Source of the DNA: Glandiceps talaboti | Taxonomy: Eukaryota; Hemichordata; Enteropneusta; Spengelidae | DNA: 64,000 nt | Reading direction: 5' to 3' | NCBI RefSeq assembly: GCF_964340395.1 | Contig: NC_135553.1 | Location: forward strand, 12,888,501 to 12,952,500 | Shown here: in pieces, positions 11,738-27,712 of the stretch | Layout: the number at the start of each line of letters is the position of its first letter | Numbering within the stretch: the first letter of the stretch is position 1 | Notes under the pieces: model-generated | Database searches by the model: none | Told to the model about the DNA's origin: nothing | Seen by the model: only the letters and a program-made list of their open reading frames with translations | Position numbers and translations under genes: made by a program

Positions 11738-12148
11738 CTTTTCGAGAGACAAGGTTCAATCACAATCTTTGATTTCACAATATTTGGTACGACATATCCT
11801 GGGTACGTGAACAGTCTCCCTACCTACAAATACTTTGCCAGAAGCACCAAGCACGATACGGATAGATACACCATTTCATTCATATTTTTCAGGGAGGTAA
11901 CAGTTTAACTCAGAGAACTGTCCAGACATTTCTAAATCATGAAATGTGATACAATCTTTAAAAGGATAAAGTTGTAGTATTAGAAGGAAGAAGTCCTACT
12001 GTTTACGGATTTTCAGATGGATATGTGTTCTACATTGGAGGCCATTCTTATTGTAATGTGAGTACATATTCAAGCTTCATTCACTAGTTCTATCAATTCT
12101 TGTCTTAAAAGTTTTGTTTACTATAGATTGACGGCAATCATTTCGCAA
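11738..12148. other. Sequence upstream of the first receptor exon seen
   Basis: I looked here for a leader exon of the receptor on the minus strand and found none with a clear signal peptide and donor. The short open frames are not recognisable. Confidence 0.5.
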
Positions 12149-12408
<260 letters not shown>

Positions 12409-15400
12409 AAGTCCGCCAGATCTCTACCTAGTACATACTTATAGCTCCCTGAGTATGTGGAAAATGTATGATTAAAAACGATATGGTTTTCAACGTTTGT
12501 TGACCTTGACCTCAATGATCAACAGGAATCAATATAACTGCAAAATGAAGTTAGTGATATCAAATTGACGTTGCATTGGAGAATTCTTGTAATGTGTAAT
12601 TACAGTTATACACAGTAATAGGTAGGGACATTTCTGAGACTGTCAGACACACACACACACACACACACATTCAAAAATATAGTATTTTGCACTCGAAATG
12701 AGTGCACCAACTTCTTCTGTTCAGCTCGAATCAACAAACCTTAAATTAGCAGTGATTTATGTACTGAGGATGACAAGGAATTCAAATTGATGTAACTTTG
12801 ATAAAACCTGGAAGTAGACTCATGAGTCGAAATTTACCATGATACGCTTTTTAGCTCGTTTGTCTTTTTTTTCCATAAGCCGAGTTACGTTTTTGTGATG
12901 AATGAAAACTTCATGTTAGCCTTGTACATTTGCTAATTACTTTATAGTCTAATTTCGTAATTTGTAGCTCAAGCCCCCTTTTTTCAACTGCTCGTCACCC
13001 CAGTTTAATTATGTTACACAATATCTTTGCTGGTAAGTTTGCCTTCTGCTGTAGGTAATATTAAGCTTACTCTTTGAATATGGAATTAGGGCGCCAAGAT
13101 AACATCACGTCTGCTTTAAGTTTAGTTCAATTCGGATCCATAAATCTTTAAGAAATGATTAACCTATGAAATTCTATTACATAAATGTCCTTGATGGTAT
13201 CGTTGTCTAAGAAACCTGACGAAATCACGAGTTGTTTAGAGCAATACACACCATTAAAATTGAGAAACGAAACGTTTTACAATTCATCAGTAAATGACTG
13301 CAAATCTGGCAGTTTGATTTTGTGTGTATTCCCATGGTGTAAATTCAAAACCTTACTTTTCGATTGAGCAAGACAATGAATCCTGGCAGCCGTGATGTAG
13401 ACTAAGGAACTCACGTAACACGGATTAATAAAGTTTCGTATTGTAGATTAAACTAGCAGAAAAATAGGATGTAATCTTATACATGTTGTACTTGCCTCGT
13501 GGAAATGTGAGATTATTATCCTAAGAGATATAGGTCATCTATGCAAGTATATTACATAGAACAGATGCTTTACATCTAATATGACATATTGAAGAAAAAA
13601 AGTATGACATAAATTGAGACTGAAATAGATGTTTAGAAATACTATATATAACACTTTGTAAAATATTTGCATTATACAACATGAATTACAAATATGTGTA
13701 GTTGTGCCAAAATTGGCCGTGGAGAATTTAAGGGAAGGGGTCCGTGTCTGTAGTAGGGACTTCCTCACGATTCTTTCTCATACACTACAGTATAGTATTA
13801 CCATTGACGCAATGTGGTGAGGGAGCGTAAGTTACCGTAAACAGGAACGTACTGTTTACGACAATGGCACAATTACAAAAGAGTGAAATTGATGACAAAC
13901 CAAAATATACTTCCAATATTCAAAATCATAAAAAAAAATCCAAGAGAATGTACTGTGTTATGACTACATTTGTGTAAATATAAATTTGAAATGAAAACAT
14001 TCGAACAGGTTTGAGAAATGACATCGATGAATTCACATGACACCGAGCAAAGTAATCGATCATTCAACAATGCTGGTTTCAAATTCCTTTCAAATTTAGA
14101 CAAACATTTAAAAAAGTCGATCTATTGGATGAAGATCATTGAACACATTACAACATTTCCATTGTGGGGGAGGAGTCCTTGGTCGTCAAATCGTCTTATT
14201 TAAGTATATTTTTACAATGCGGACACCAATGAATTGTCCAAACCTTCCGTTCTAATATAGTCTTGTAAGCTATTTTAACTACTATTTCAATTAGTATTGA
14301 TTGACTTTATTTACGAAGCTACATTGGTAATGTATTTTGGTTTGATAAAACTCTGTCAATACGTACTAGTAACTATGCTACGTTATCAAATTGAATATAA
14401 ATGGGCGTTGTTTTAATCAACTACACGTTGGGAGTGTTTGTTATCGCGTAATTAGCATGTTAAATATTAGTGCAAAGGAGTTATTTCGCACAGCTGTGTT
14501 TTATTTATATCCTTAAAAAAGTTACATGAAGTAGTTTTTTCGTGAAGTTGTTTTTTCGTGCGACGTACTCCGATTGTTAATAATATTATATAAAATTTCA
14601 ATAATGATTTAATATTTGAACTTTTGCTTTCCCTGATTCATACAATTAAATTATAGTTTTCTCATCTTTCTCTTATTTTCAATTTGGGTTATTAAAAGTA
14701 TGCTTTTGAGAATTTTGAAATGATATTGCTTGCGTTGATGCGCCCCTTATGTAAACAGATTATGTCGGAACTGTTATAATATTGGCTTTGAATACTTTAC
14801 ATTTGATTAAGGAGACTGGTACCGCTGAGACTTCATTTCCGTAAAAGTGAAATGCTTTAATCGTTTTACAATTCGATATTTAAGGTTTATGTCTTGAACA
14901 TATACAAGTCGTAAGTAAAAATAGATTGGGGTAATGCGCACCTTTTTTAAATAACTATAGACATTGCTGTGGCTTTCAAAAGTATGCAAGTCATATGTGT
15001 ACAAGTCAGTTAGCAATCACAATATTTTACTTATTACAAACTACATTTGTGTCTCACATCACTCTCTGAAATAAACCCATTGTGTGATTCATATATCCAA
15101 AGCATTCTAACCAAGCATATTCGCAAGCGTATGGCATTAATAAGACGTTAAGGTTGTTGGTAAAGGAATTCAATTACTTCAAATTAACTTATAGAATTGA
15201 TGATGTATTGATCATTAGACACAGCTAAGTCCAGCAATTTATTCATAAATGGCGACATTTTGAATTAACGTGAAATGCGCACCAGAAATGCAGAAATAAC
15301 TAACTGTTGAAACATTTGATATTAGTTTGTTCGGGAAAACTCTAGCCATTCTCACTTAAATCAAGAAAAAAAAGAGGGGTCACCTTACAAATGATTTAAA

Positions 15401-16471
15401 TAGAGGTCATAATGCTATCAAAATTGTTTCATTTTAGAATCCAATATGGCCGCCAGATATTGCGTGAACTCTCTGGGAAAATAATAGATTGTTAATATCC
15501 TCGACAGCAAGATGGCGAAGCCCCAAATTTTCAAAAGGGATCAGACACAAGCTTTTATAGATATGACAAAGTTCGGAGAGATTTTGAGAACTTCGATTAA
15601 TCAGTGGAATTCTTCCCGAGGCGCATTTTATGTTTAATATAAATTCAGATGAGATGATATTGTTCATTCTTTAGGGTGTTAGCCTTAACAATGCATCATG
15701 ATTTCAATAGAGACAAGAGTAGAGTATCTTAACAAACGTACAAAAAACAGGAAATCCCAAAGCATTTTAATATGTGTAGGGCATACTGTTTAAGGTCAAA
15801 GTACAAACTGAAAAATGTTTCCTTTATACATTATAATTATTATTAAATATCGAAATTTAAATTCTGCATCATGATACTAGTCACTGCATCGAACGATTGC
15901 AAATATCATATATGTAAAATTGAAGAGTCTGTAGATAAAAGGATTTCTTTTATGTCTTAATGATTGCAAAAACGTTTCGAAAAAATAGCCTATGTTTAGA
16001 TAATCCTTACCTCTCCCATTGATATGTAATCTGTAGTTTATCTTTGTATAAAAAGAATATCAATGTCACCCGTTCGTCAACTTCATAACATTATTATTGT
16101 ATCTTCAGTCCACAATTGATTTGTTGCATAGAATTTCTTTGTCATATATGTGTTTACTTTGTGAAGATGGGGGATGGATGGGGGTGGGGGTGGTGCCGGG
16201 TGGGGTGATTTGTCCTGACTAATTTATGTACGGTCATAACACATACTAATTTAATCGCCTGTATGGTAGATTATTGTTATTATGCTGTATAGGTCATGAC
16301 TTTTCTTCTAACACATCATATACAGTCTTCAGTGTTTGGCTTAGATCATGTCACCTGGTGTGGACGAGTGAACCATAGTGACCTAAATTTTCTCATACAG
16401 AGTGCAGTAGCCGTTTTCTACTTTTCCTAAGGGCACTATCAATGTAGCACAAGGGTCGAGTCATACTGGTG
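12409..16471. other. AT-rich DNA without a recognisable gene
   Basis: A short (AC)n run is present at 12650-12669 and a G-rich tract at 16169-16205 (listed separately). Open frames of 60-77 codons occur on both strands, but I recognise no family or consistent splice pattern in them. A leader exon of the receptor could hide here. Confidence 0.5.
16169..16205 (+). other. G-quadruplex-prone tract
   Basis: Runs of five, five, five and three G are separated by loops of 6, 1 and 7 bases, fitting the standard quadruplex pattern. There is no nearby gene to link it to. Confidence 0.55.
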
Positions 16472-16956
16472 GTTTGCTTTGATAGTCCAGTTACCAAAAT
16501 GGCATTTTTTGGGAGTGAACCTTGCAATGCGTTTTATATATAATGTTTGTGTGTTTAGATTCCACTTCGGAAAGGTGTCCTGATAACATCTGACGGGTGC
16601 CACTCACGCATCCGTGGGCATTTTGTTATATCGCGAGAAAATAGAAATGCCATGTATTGCCATTGGCTAACATTAGATTTTCGATAAAACCAAGTCAGTC
16701 ATATAAAGTCGTATTTAGAACTTAACACTATATTTTTATGAATTATCACCCAATCATAAAAATACTAAGTTTTTAATGCAAAAGAAAGTAAACAAAAAAA
16801 TACTAATAATATTCCAATGGCTGAGCTGTTGGCATCCGTTAGATATGTTATCAGGACACGTTTCTAAGGTGGAATCTGCAAAAATGAATAATATATAACT
16901 CACATTGCAAGGTTCATCCCCGAGAGGCACCTCTGGCAACTGGACTATGACATAAA
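16472..16956. mobile_element. Long imperfect inverted repeat (MITE-like foldback)
   Basis: The left arm (16472-16601) and right arm (16831-16956) are reverse complements with scattered mismatches. Shared cores include GATTCCAC, GTGTCCTGATAACAT, GAACCTTGCAATG and ATAGTCCAGTT. The loop is about 230 bases. Similarity may extend weakly outward to about 16395 and 17060. I saw no clear target duplication or coding frame, so the class is unknown. Confidence 0.65.
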
Positions 16957-18282
16957 CAATATTACGTGTTTGAGACTGTTGTGTGTTATAGAACACTTAT
17001 TGTCTTGCCTTATTCGGACATTTTCGGCCTTGGAAAATAGTTGCTACTATAACAGCTCTCGGGGTAATAAGTGCCCTCATAGCCAGGCAATAAGGGTTAA
17101 CTAGAAAAAAAAACCCGCCCACAGTTGAGCATTGAATATGACTACTCTCAGAAGGAAATATCGGATACCATGTCCCTTTGTTTTCATTTAGTCATTGCAT
17201 TTAAACGACCGTCGTATTTTGAGTAACACAGATTGTTTTGAGCTATCCTCTCTAATATAACTAACATCGAATGCGAGAGAATATTTCATGGAGATGGCAG
17301 AACATGTAAAAATAAGTAATGTAAAATGTAAAGGTTTTAGAATTGTGACTCCAAAATCGAGGAAGAAAGAGATTACGTAAAGCACAATTGTATAACGATA
17401 TTTCATTACTGTCATACTCAAACATATATGTTTAATAAAACTTCGGGTCTGTGCCCAATGGTAGCCAAACGAAAGGCGAAAGATGAAAGTAATTGGGGCG
17501 TAAACGCCTTCGATGTGCACCTTCGGTCTCTTGTAATGTTAAAGGAAGGTTCGACGGTCTAGCAGCTTGACTAACTACATACAACGTTCTTCTGAGGTAG
17601 CCTAGAACCAGCCCCTCGTGATATGAAAATGACGCCGACTTATTATTCACGCATTGCAGAGTGGAGGTGTAGAAATGTATTCAATTTCCATGGAGTTGTG
17701 TATTCCAACTAAATGTGTATCCTTATTAATTTATATGATTTGTGTTGAGCATTCACAGACAATAGTGAGAGCTAGCAATTCCAAGACCACGATGCATCAC
17801 ATCACAAATTAAATGATTAATAACCATGTTCTTACTCATCACTATCATTTTATACATACTTTTGTCCAGTGCCCCAGTGTACCATGCATCGTTCACTTCA
17901 TAAATATACCAGACAGGCTCATAACCAACTTGTCATCTCGCGATCCATCAACGACCTATCTTCCGAACACTACATAATCACGCCCATTACCTATTGACCA
18001 AACTATGTATTCGTCCATCAATCAATCAAGCTACAAACCAACCGTAAACCCCATCAACCTACCAACATCTCTAAATCACAATAGGTCTATAAATCTTTCT
18101 ATATACACACTCTGCCATCCCTTCAATCATTGATATATTTACAGATCTATATATCGCCTGATCCAGTCATTCATCATTCCACTCTTACCTTCATATCAGC
18201 CACGAACCAACGTATTCCACCGATAACCAACCTATTACAGCCCGCTCTTCATCTACGTACCCACCTAACAAGTATATCAACT
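16957..18282. other. Non-coding or unrecognised DNA
   Basis: A less AT-rich patch at about 17440-17650 has a 72-codon minus-strand frame of mixed composition that I cannot assign. The remainder grades into CATC-rich sequence leading to the next microsatellite. Confidence 0.45.
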
Positions 18283-18408
18283 CATCCATCCATCCATCCA
18301 TCCATCCATCCATCCATCCATACATACATACACACACACACACACACATACATACATACATACATACATACATACATACATACATGCATACATACATACA
18401 TACATGTA

Positions 18409-18455
<47 letters not shown>

Positions 18456-18640
18456 CATACATATATATATACACACATGCATCCATCCATCCACCCACCC
18501 AATCACCCACCCACCCACACACCCACACACACAAACAAACAAACAAACATATCCATAAATCCATCCATCCATCCATCCATCCATCAATCAATCAATCAAT
18601 CAATCAATCAACCAATCAATCAATCCATTCATAAACAAAT
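18283..18640. repeat. Compound CATC / CATA / CA / CAAA / CAAT microsatellite
   Basis: Tetranucleotide blocks differing by single bases follow one another for some 350 bases, with CA and AT dinucleotide interruptions. All long frames here are repeat translations. Confidence 0.95.
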
Positions 18641-21334
<2,694 letters not shown>

Positions 21335-21701
21335 ATGCTAGTTGGAAAGTTCATTCCCAAGAAGAATATAATTTAATGTTTAATTCTTTCCCTACATGCC
21401 TCAAAGCATTTTCCTTTTCAGAAAGTTCATTTAATTGCAAAAGACACGATGAAAGCTGCAACACCCATCTCCGTTCGCTTTCTTTTTTGTTGCAACAAAG
21501 ATCCGACACGTTATTCGAAATCATAATGTAATTATATAACTGCCCGTTCAGTAAAATAATCATTACCTCGCTGCTTGAAAATAACGTGTAATTCTTGCGC
21601 GCGTTGCCGTTTTTTTTTTTTTAAAGCGTACGTACGTATAGCTGATATCAGTGTCAACGTCAAATGCAGTCTTGTTCTGTGATTCTTTATTTTGTCGATT
21701 T

Positions 21702-21805
21702 AATCATAGACAGTGGAGGGGAGTAGAGTTAACTGCTGCTATTAAGTACTTCCCCTTGACCAATCAATACCTTGTATTGATTGCTCCCCTCCACTGTCTA
21801 TGATT
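21702..21805. repeat. Perfect 22-base hairpin around a 60-base loop
   Basis: 21702-21723 and 21784-21805 are exact reverse complements (core CATAGACAGTGGAGGGGAG). The loop contains the left terminal repeat of the 21724-23361 pair. This could be a tiny MITE or the end of a larger element. Confidence 0.8.
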
Positions 21806-23361
21806 TAATGAATCTATTAGTACGGTTTATATACAGTATTTAATTATGGATTGCGTAACCTCTTTGTATGGTAAGCCAAATACAAGTTTTGAAGTTTTAT
21901 CAAATTGAATAGGTTTGGTTGGATGGTTCAAAGCAGAAGAAAATTAACATGAAACACCACCAGTCGGGATTGTCGAATATTGTAATTCGTCATCATTTGT
22001 ATCTAGCCTTACGCGTTAAAGCAAATGATGGCAAAAAATGGAATGTTCCCTCACAAGAATTCACATTCGTATTCATAAATGCTTTAAAAGCTTGCATTTT
22101 GGATGTTCGAGACACACAAACTGATCATCAAACCTACTCAACATTTGAGGACAATGTACTCCAAAACAGACTGCACATCAAAGTATGCACTCTACATTTT
22201 ACAGTATACTGTTGCTGAAAACCCTCAAATGATATGTAGCTTATAGTGTGTATCAAAACACGTAAATAACAACCATAAGTAACAAACATCTATTGCAAGG
22301 AGTATATTTCTAAAATCACAAAAATACAGCCATAAGATTGATAGGTAACATTAGAACATTTCCTCGAGGTTAAATGTACCACATCATTACATAACAGGTC
22401 ACGTATTAGTAAAGTAACCGAATTCAAACTATTTGTATATTACCACGACATTTTGTTGAATTATTTACAAAAGAAATGATTCCCCCTGCTAGGCAGGCAA
22501 ATAGAATATTTTCTAATCACTTTATCACGACACAGACAGCTCACCTATAACTTCAATAATTACCTATGGCTGACCGTCTCTTTGGAACTCAAATTAAACC
22601 GACTAATTCGAAAAAAATAATCCCGGTTTTTACTTGAATCGTTTCCTATGGGTTTCCACGGTTTTTGGTACTTAGCATTCACTGAGGACTATCTTAGTTA
22701 GAAAAAAATGTATAGTATAGAAAAGCGATTTTATCGAATCTCACGAGATTTGCCGTTAATTTGGTCGTGTGTACCTAGGGAACGATTTCTCCCAGGAAAT
22801 CAAACTTGCATTTTAAGCACTCTCAAATACGAGTCGTTGAAATAATCGAAAAGCTAAGAATGTTGATTTATCGATATTTAATTCTATAGTTTTCATTTCG
22901 CGAGTCGGTCTTTAAGTACATTTAAGTAGGACATTTCAATTTGCACTATCAATTCATGTAATCTCGAAATTTCGAAAAAAAGTCCTTCGTTAATCAGCTA
23001 CATCTAGGTCTACCAAAGAATTGTTGCATTGTTCGTAAACGGGCAGTGTCACATCTTTTAAGTTAAATACGATAGATTCATTTAATCTATTCGGGTTACA
23101 TGTTCACGCACCAAAGATATGTGTGACGCCATATGATCTAGAGTAATCTGATTAAAATCCGAAACCTTCGCATAAAGTTACATTTTGACTATGCCTAATT
23201 ATATATTCAGGTGAGCAAAAATTCTCACAAAGACACGTGGTCTGAAATACAACGATAAAAAATCGGAAAACATCGTTCAATCAATTTCGAATACCCTTAA
23301 TATGTCAATTCCACTCATTAAGAGGTCAAGGGTAAGTACTTAATAGCAGCAGTTAACTCTA
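21724..23361. mobile_element. 1.6 kb segment bounded by 38-base inverted repeats
   Basis: 21724-21761 and 23324-23361 are reverse complements at 37 of 38 positions (core TACTTAATAGCAGCAGTTAA). Such terminal repeats suggest a DNA transposon, but no obvious target duplication flanks them. The internal frames, including a 99-codon one at 21919-22218, are not recognisable as a transposase. Two nearby copies of a small element in opposite orientation are an alternative explanation. Confidence 0.55.
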
Positions 23362-24491
23362 CCACTTCAAGGTGCAATAGGTAAACTAACCAATTCTACA
23401 ATAGAATCCACAACAAATTTCCTTTCATTTGGCGTAGATTCTTGATCTGCTTGTCTTGACGAGCACTTAACGTTTTACAGCGTTTGACAAATTATTGATA
23501 AGCTTTCTGCGATTTGAACAGCATCATGTGTGCTTTGGAAATTTAATATGCAAGTTGATTTGTGAATGCGATCTACTTTGCCGTCGCGTTATTTGAATTC
23601 TATAGCAATAATAAGATTATTAGATAAAATCAAAACAAGTAGAATGTATGGCAATTAGGGGCATTGTCAAGTTGTCATCTCCAATTAAACCATTACTTTC
23701 AGTTAGTGGTCATGATTAAGCTTCGTTAAATAGATTATGTAGAGATGATTGATTGCGCGTTACGGAAATTCATTAAAACCACCTCGGTTCAATTTGTGAC
23801 TATAGACAAAAGCTATTCAACAATTTTGATTATATTGTAATGGCACCCTTTTGTTTTTCTCTACTATGTGCCTTTTTAAGTATGCATTCTGGATTGTTTT
23901 GTGTATCATTTTTATTTTAAATAATCGTATATATACGTGTATATTTGACTTGGCTGTATACTTTATAAGTGTTTAATGTATGAAACCACGTCATCATAGG
24001 TTCTCGTAAAAGAGAGTATAACATTTTCTTGTATCTTTGTATATTTTCTACTTCTGATTTTGATACATTTGTCAAGTTGGTTTAAGTGGTGCTATTTAGC
24101 AATGTCAACGCTGTCCTTCTTATTACCATGAACTTGAGAAAGCGTAGACTGTAAGATTCGTGGTTGTGTACACTCCTGTAACCAAATGGGTAGTAGCAAG
24201 AGGTTACAGAAGTTTAAGAATATTTCAGTCTTTGACTAGAGCAAATGTATCATATTGTGTGGCACATTTTCAACTCTTTGACTTTGTATTTTGTGTGCTT
24301 AACTCGCCTATTATTGAAGTTTTGTCCACCGTGTTGCATTCAAGTTGCACTAACTTGAAAATCTGAATATGTACATAACGATCACAGTCTGCTGTCCGAG
24401 CTCAAACATTGACCCTCGACACCTGGAGTAATAAGTATCACATATCAGCAGCATGCTGATTTTCTCGTGTCACTCTCTCTCGTTCTGTCAG
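23362..24491. other. AT-rich DNA without a recognisable gene
   Basis: Nothing beyond short unassignable open frames. Confidence 0.45.
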
Positions 24492-24655
24492 CAAAGTGTG
24501 ACACCCAGAACACTTTCAATAATTATTTTAAGACAGCGAGAATAAGCGAACATGTTAATGATGATATGTATGGTGTAAAACATATACTGTTAAAGGGCCA
24601 AGAGTGTTTCTTTTATGACAACAAAAACTGTCAAATGGACATTAGAAAAAAATAG
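24492..24655 (+). CDS. Possible terminal exon, unrecognised cysteine-containing protein
   Basis: A long pyrimidine tract ending CGTTCTGTCAG precedes a frame of 54 codons that ends in TAG at 24653-24655. The peptide is hydrophilic and balanced, with CDTQNTF early and GQECFFYDNKNCQMD late, unlike the low-complexity frames nearby. The C-(about six residues)-C segment with FYDNKNC slightly recalls PAN/apple or lectin-like extracellular domains, but I cannot assign it. The upstream exon is not identified and no clear polyadenylation signal follows. Strand and status rest on the acceptor and composition alone. Confidence 0.3.
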
Positions 24656-27354
24656 ACGGCTAGGAAAATGTCATCTGTGACTTAGCAAGTAGTTACTTCC
24701 CAAGGGTCTACTGTATCTTACGGGCATGCGGTAATAAGAAATTTGACTTGAGCCATAGACGCAAAAAAGGTCAGCCTATCCTTTTTAAATTAAAACGAAC
24801 GGACGACGTTGAATTATGAACACGACACATTGTTTGTTAGACTCCGGAAGAATTAAGAACATAAACAAATCCGACATTTAATTTGGAATTGATAATTTAT
24901 TGCCTGCAAGAGAGGAACTGATGGTAGTGCATTTATCAATATGAACAGTGTCTTCTTCTTTGTTTATAGATAGAATAGATTAATCTTGATGTTACCAACA
25001 AGACATGAAGGTCAATCTAAATTGAAAGCGAACCATCTACCCTGCAGGTAGCAGCATGCCTTCTTCAGCAACACAATATATTTAGTAGACCCCGCGTTGG
25101 TTGGCAAAGAAAGTCTCCGAGTAATAAAGAGGAATGTCGGACTGTACTTTGATCAAAACCTAGATGCATCTGTTTATAGGATCATATAGAGCAGTTAAAA
25201 AGGACTTCAAAATGTCAGGGCTACATATGACTTTTACAGACACCGACAAGTGTTAACTCATCGATTAATAGTACTTTCTTCTGTTTTGCAGACATTGTCA
25301 CTATATAACGCCTACGTACAAAACACGGAGTTAACCGTTACCTTCACTAATACGCCGCCTCCTTAATTCACCCCTTCATTACAGCCCACCCCTGCACGTA
25401 TTATAACGACAAGAATTTTTACATGAATTCTGGAATGAGAAAATCATTTGCATGCGTCTTGTTTCACCGAATTTGCGTGTAGGTTGGGAATGGTAATGTT
25501 AACCAGAATGCAAGATTATTGTGATGAACTTATCATCTATAAAAGTTCAATCTTATTATTGCAAAATTGATATTTTGGACGAAACTGTCAAATTATGACA
25601 TACAAATTCACACGAGACACCTTTTATTTATACGACCTCTTCTTATGGAGGTGAACGTGATATTATTGGTAAGAGTAATCACTTTGAAGAGAGAGGTTAA
25701 TTTACAATTCTATTTCTTACAGGGTGTCTCTACGGGAACACAACTGTCAATTTGACATCTCACAGAGCTCAAACTTTGTTTGAGTTTGCTTTCAACTGAT
25801 TTTTAGTTGATTAATGAATTCACGACGGTATTAAGATATCTCCGCTCGTAATAACAAGAATGAATCAAAGTGGACATCCATATAATCGCTTGCACTGAAA
25901 TATTTACTGCTGTACAGAAGATTGAGTTTGACAAATTTTCAAATTGAGTGTTTACGAATAGCAGTAAGTGAAATAAAACTCGAAACCGGAATAATACACT
26001 ATCATCAAATTTGATTCTTGTACGCTTTTCAGTATATATGAAATGTGTGGGTATTTTTTTACGACTATAGTCTTTGAGATTACTCCCACTTGTACGATGG
26101 TTGAGACACTTGATATCACTGTTATTGAGTACATGGCCGAGCATATGGTTTCTCGCTCGCTTCTTAAAAGCTCCTAGTCTCTTTCTTCACAACCATAAAA
26201 TTGGCATGATTACAACTGTATAGTTTTAATGTTTAGTACATCAATAGATGTATTTTCTGTTGAGAGAAATAAACAATCACTGAAAATAAACGCCAAATAT
26301 AAGTTTTAAATACACCCGTAAAAGACATAGGTTATGTAATGTTTACATCTCAAATACTGGATAGCGGTAAACAATAGAAACTCACTTTTTAGGCGATATG
26401 AACAATGTTTTACAAATTTATTCAAGAAACTGATGTGCAAAATATTACACCAGATTCTATAACACGAGTGAGATGTGCCGTAGTAACATCGCAATTAAAA
26501 CATAAATGATTCTCAAAAAGGTATTTGTTTGTAAGCGCTAGTTATTACGGTAGAAAACACCCAAAGGACAGATTTCCGTTAAATACAGAAATTCTTAAAA
26601 GCTCTCCAGTTTTTGCCATATTAAAGTTTTCCATTTTTTGGAATAAAATGAATGTTACAGTTCATGATCTTTTAATTTCCACCTTTTAATTTCCCATAGC
26701 ATCAACGCAGTATTTGGCGGCCATGTTGGCTTTTGAACTGGTAATGCGTTCTACTTTTATTGAGTAATGTAAAAACTTCAGTCTTGCTATGTATTAATGG
26801 TAGGGATTACAGGATTGAAAGAATCCATGATTAGTTAATATACAATACAGGTATATGATAAGCAATTGACTTCAATCCTTTCGTCCAGCTTTCATAAACT
26901 TGGATTAATTTTATATATGTTTCTCCTAATTTAATCAAGGTTTATTAATTTGAACTTACTTTAATTAGATTATCATTTAATCTGATTCTAATCAAGAGAT
27001 AAATCAAGTTAAAATTTGATTGATCAAAATTTATGAAATTACGAGCCATGTTTTTGTACGCTATTTCGCCAATTCTCTTGATGTGTAGACTCTTACGAAT
27101 TATTTTGATTTGATGCCAAGTGTTTGACGAGTAACTGTTCACTTGGCTAACTTTGTTACTTTTGAAGAAAAGAGTATTCATAACACGAATCTAGAAATGG
27201 CGTAGTGTGAGAGCAGAATACTAGAGCACTTATTTCGTATATTGTCAAAGCATGTCGTTTATTCATGTAAATTAACGCAGCATGTTCATTTACAATGAAC
27301 GTTGTAAACATTTGCTGTTACCGTGTTCATACTAATACCACCAACTTAAAATAA
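24656..27354. other. AT-rich DNA without a recognisable gene
   Basis: Short open frames on both strands, including a 113-codon minus-strand frame at 25803-26144, lack family motifs and clear splice partners. Confidence 0.45.
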
Positions 27355-27395
27355 ACAACAACAACAACAACAACAACAGCAGCAGCAGCAGCAGC

Positions 27396-27427
<32 letters not shown>

Positions 27428-27428
27428 C
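27355..27428. repeat. (AAC)n with internal (AGC)n
   Basis: Trinucleotide array in which AAC units flank a short block of AGC units. Confidence 0.97.
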
Positions 27429-27639
27429 CTCAAGAATCACGATGTTAACTTGTGAAGAAGGAATCAAAGTGATCTTAAAATTACCCCATTTTAGAATCCA
27501 AATATCCTATAATGAGTTAACTCTAGAAGAAAAGAAAAGAAACAAACCCAAACTTCATTCGTATTTTAAAAAGGATCAGGACTAATGGTAGTTTCGAAAA
27601 TGTCGATGTTCATGCAAATTGGCTGCCGAGGCGCACTTA

Positions 27640-27712
27640 AACAAAAACAAACAAACAAACAAACAAAGAAACAAACAAAGAAACAAACAAACAAACAAAC
27701 AAACAAAAACAT
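27640..27712. repeat. (AAAC)n microsatellite
   Basis: Imperfect CAAA/GAAA tetranucleotide array. Confidence 0.95.

Noticed and set aside
11633-11908. Plus-strand frame opposite the first receptor exon
   Set aside because: Shadow frame; the minus strand shows the amino-terminal-domain homology.
17440-17650. GC-richer patch with GAGGTAGCC and CCCCTCGTGAT, briefly reminiscent of 28S rRNA
   Set aside because: The match is a few short words with wrong spacing; no extended rRNA similarity.
21919-22218. 99-codon frame inside the 1.6 kb inverted-repeat segment, considered as a transposase
   Set aside because: No DDE/DDD, zinc-finger or helix-turn-helix pattern visible, and it is far too short.
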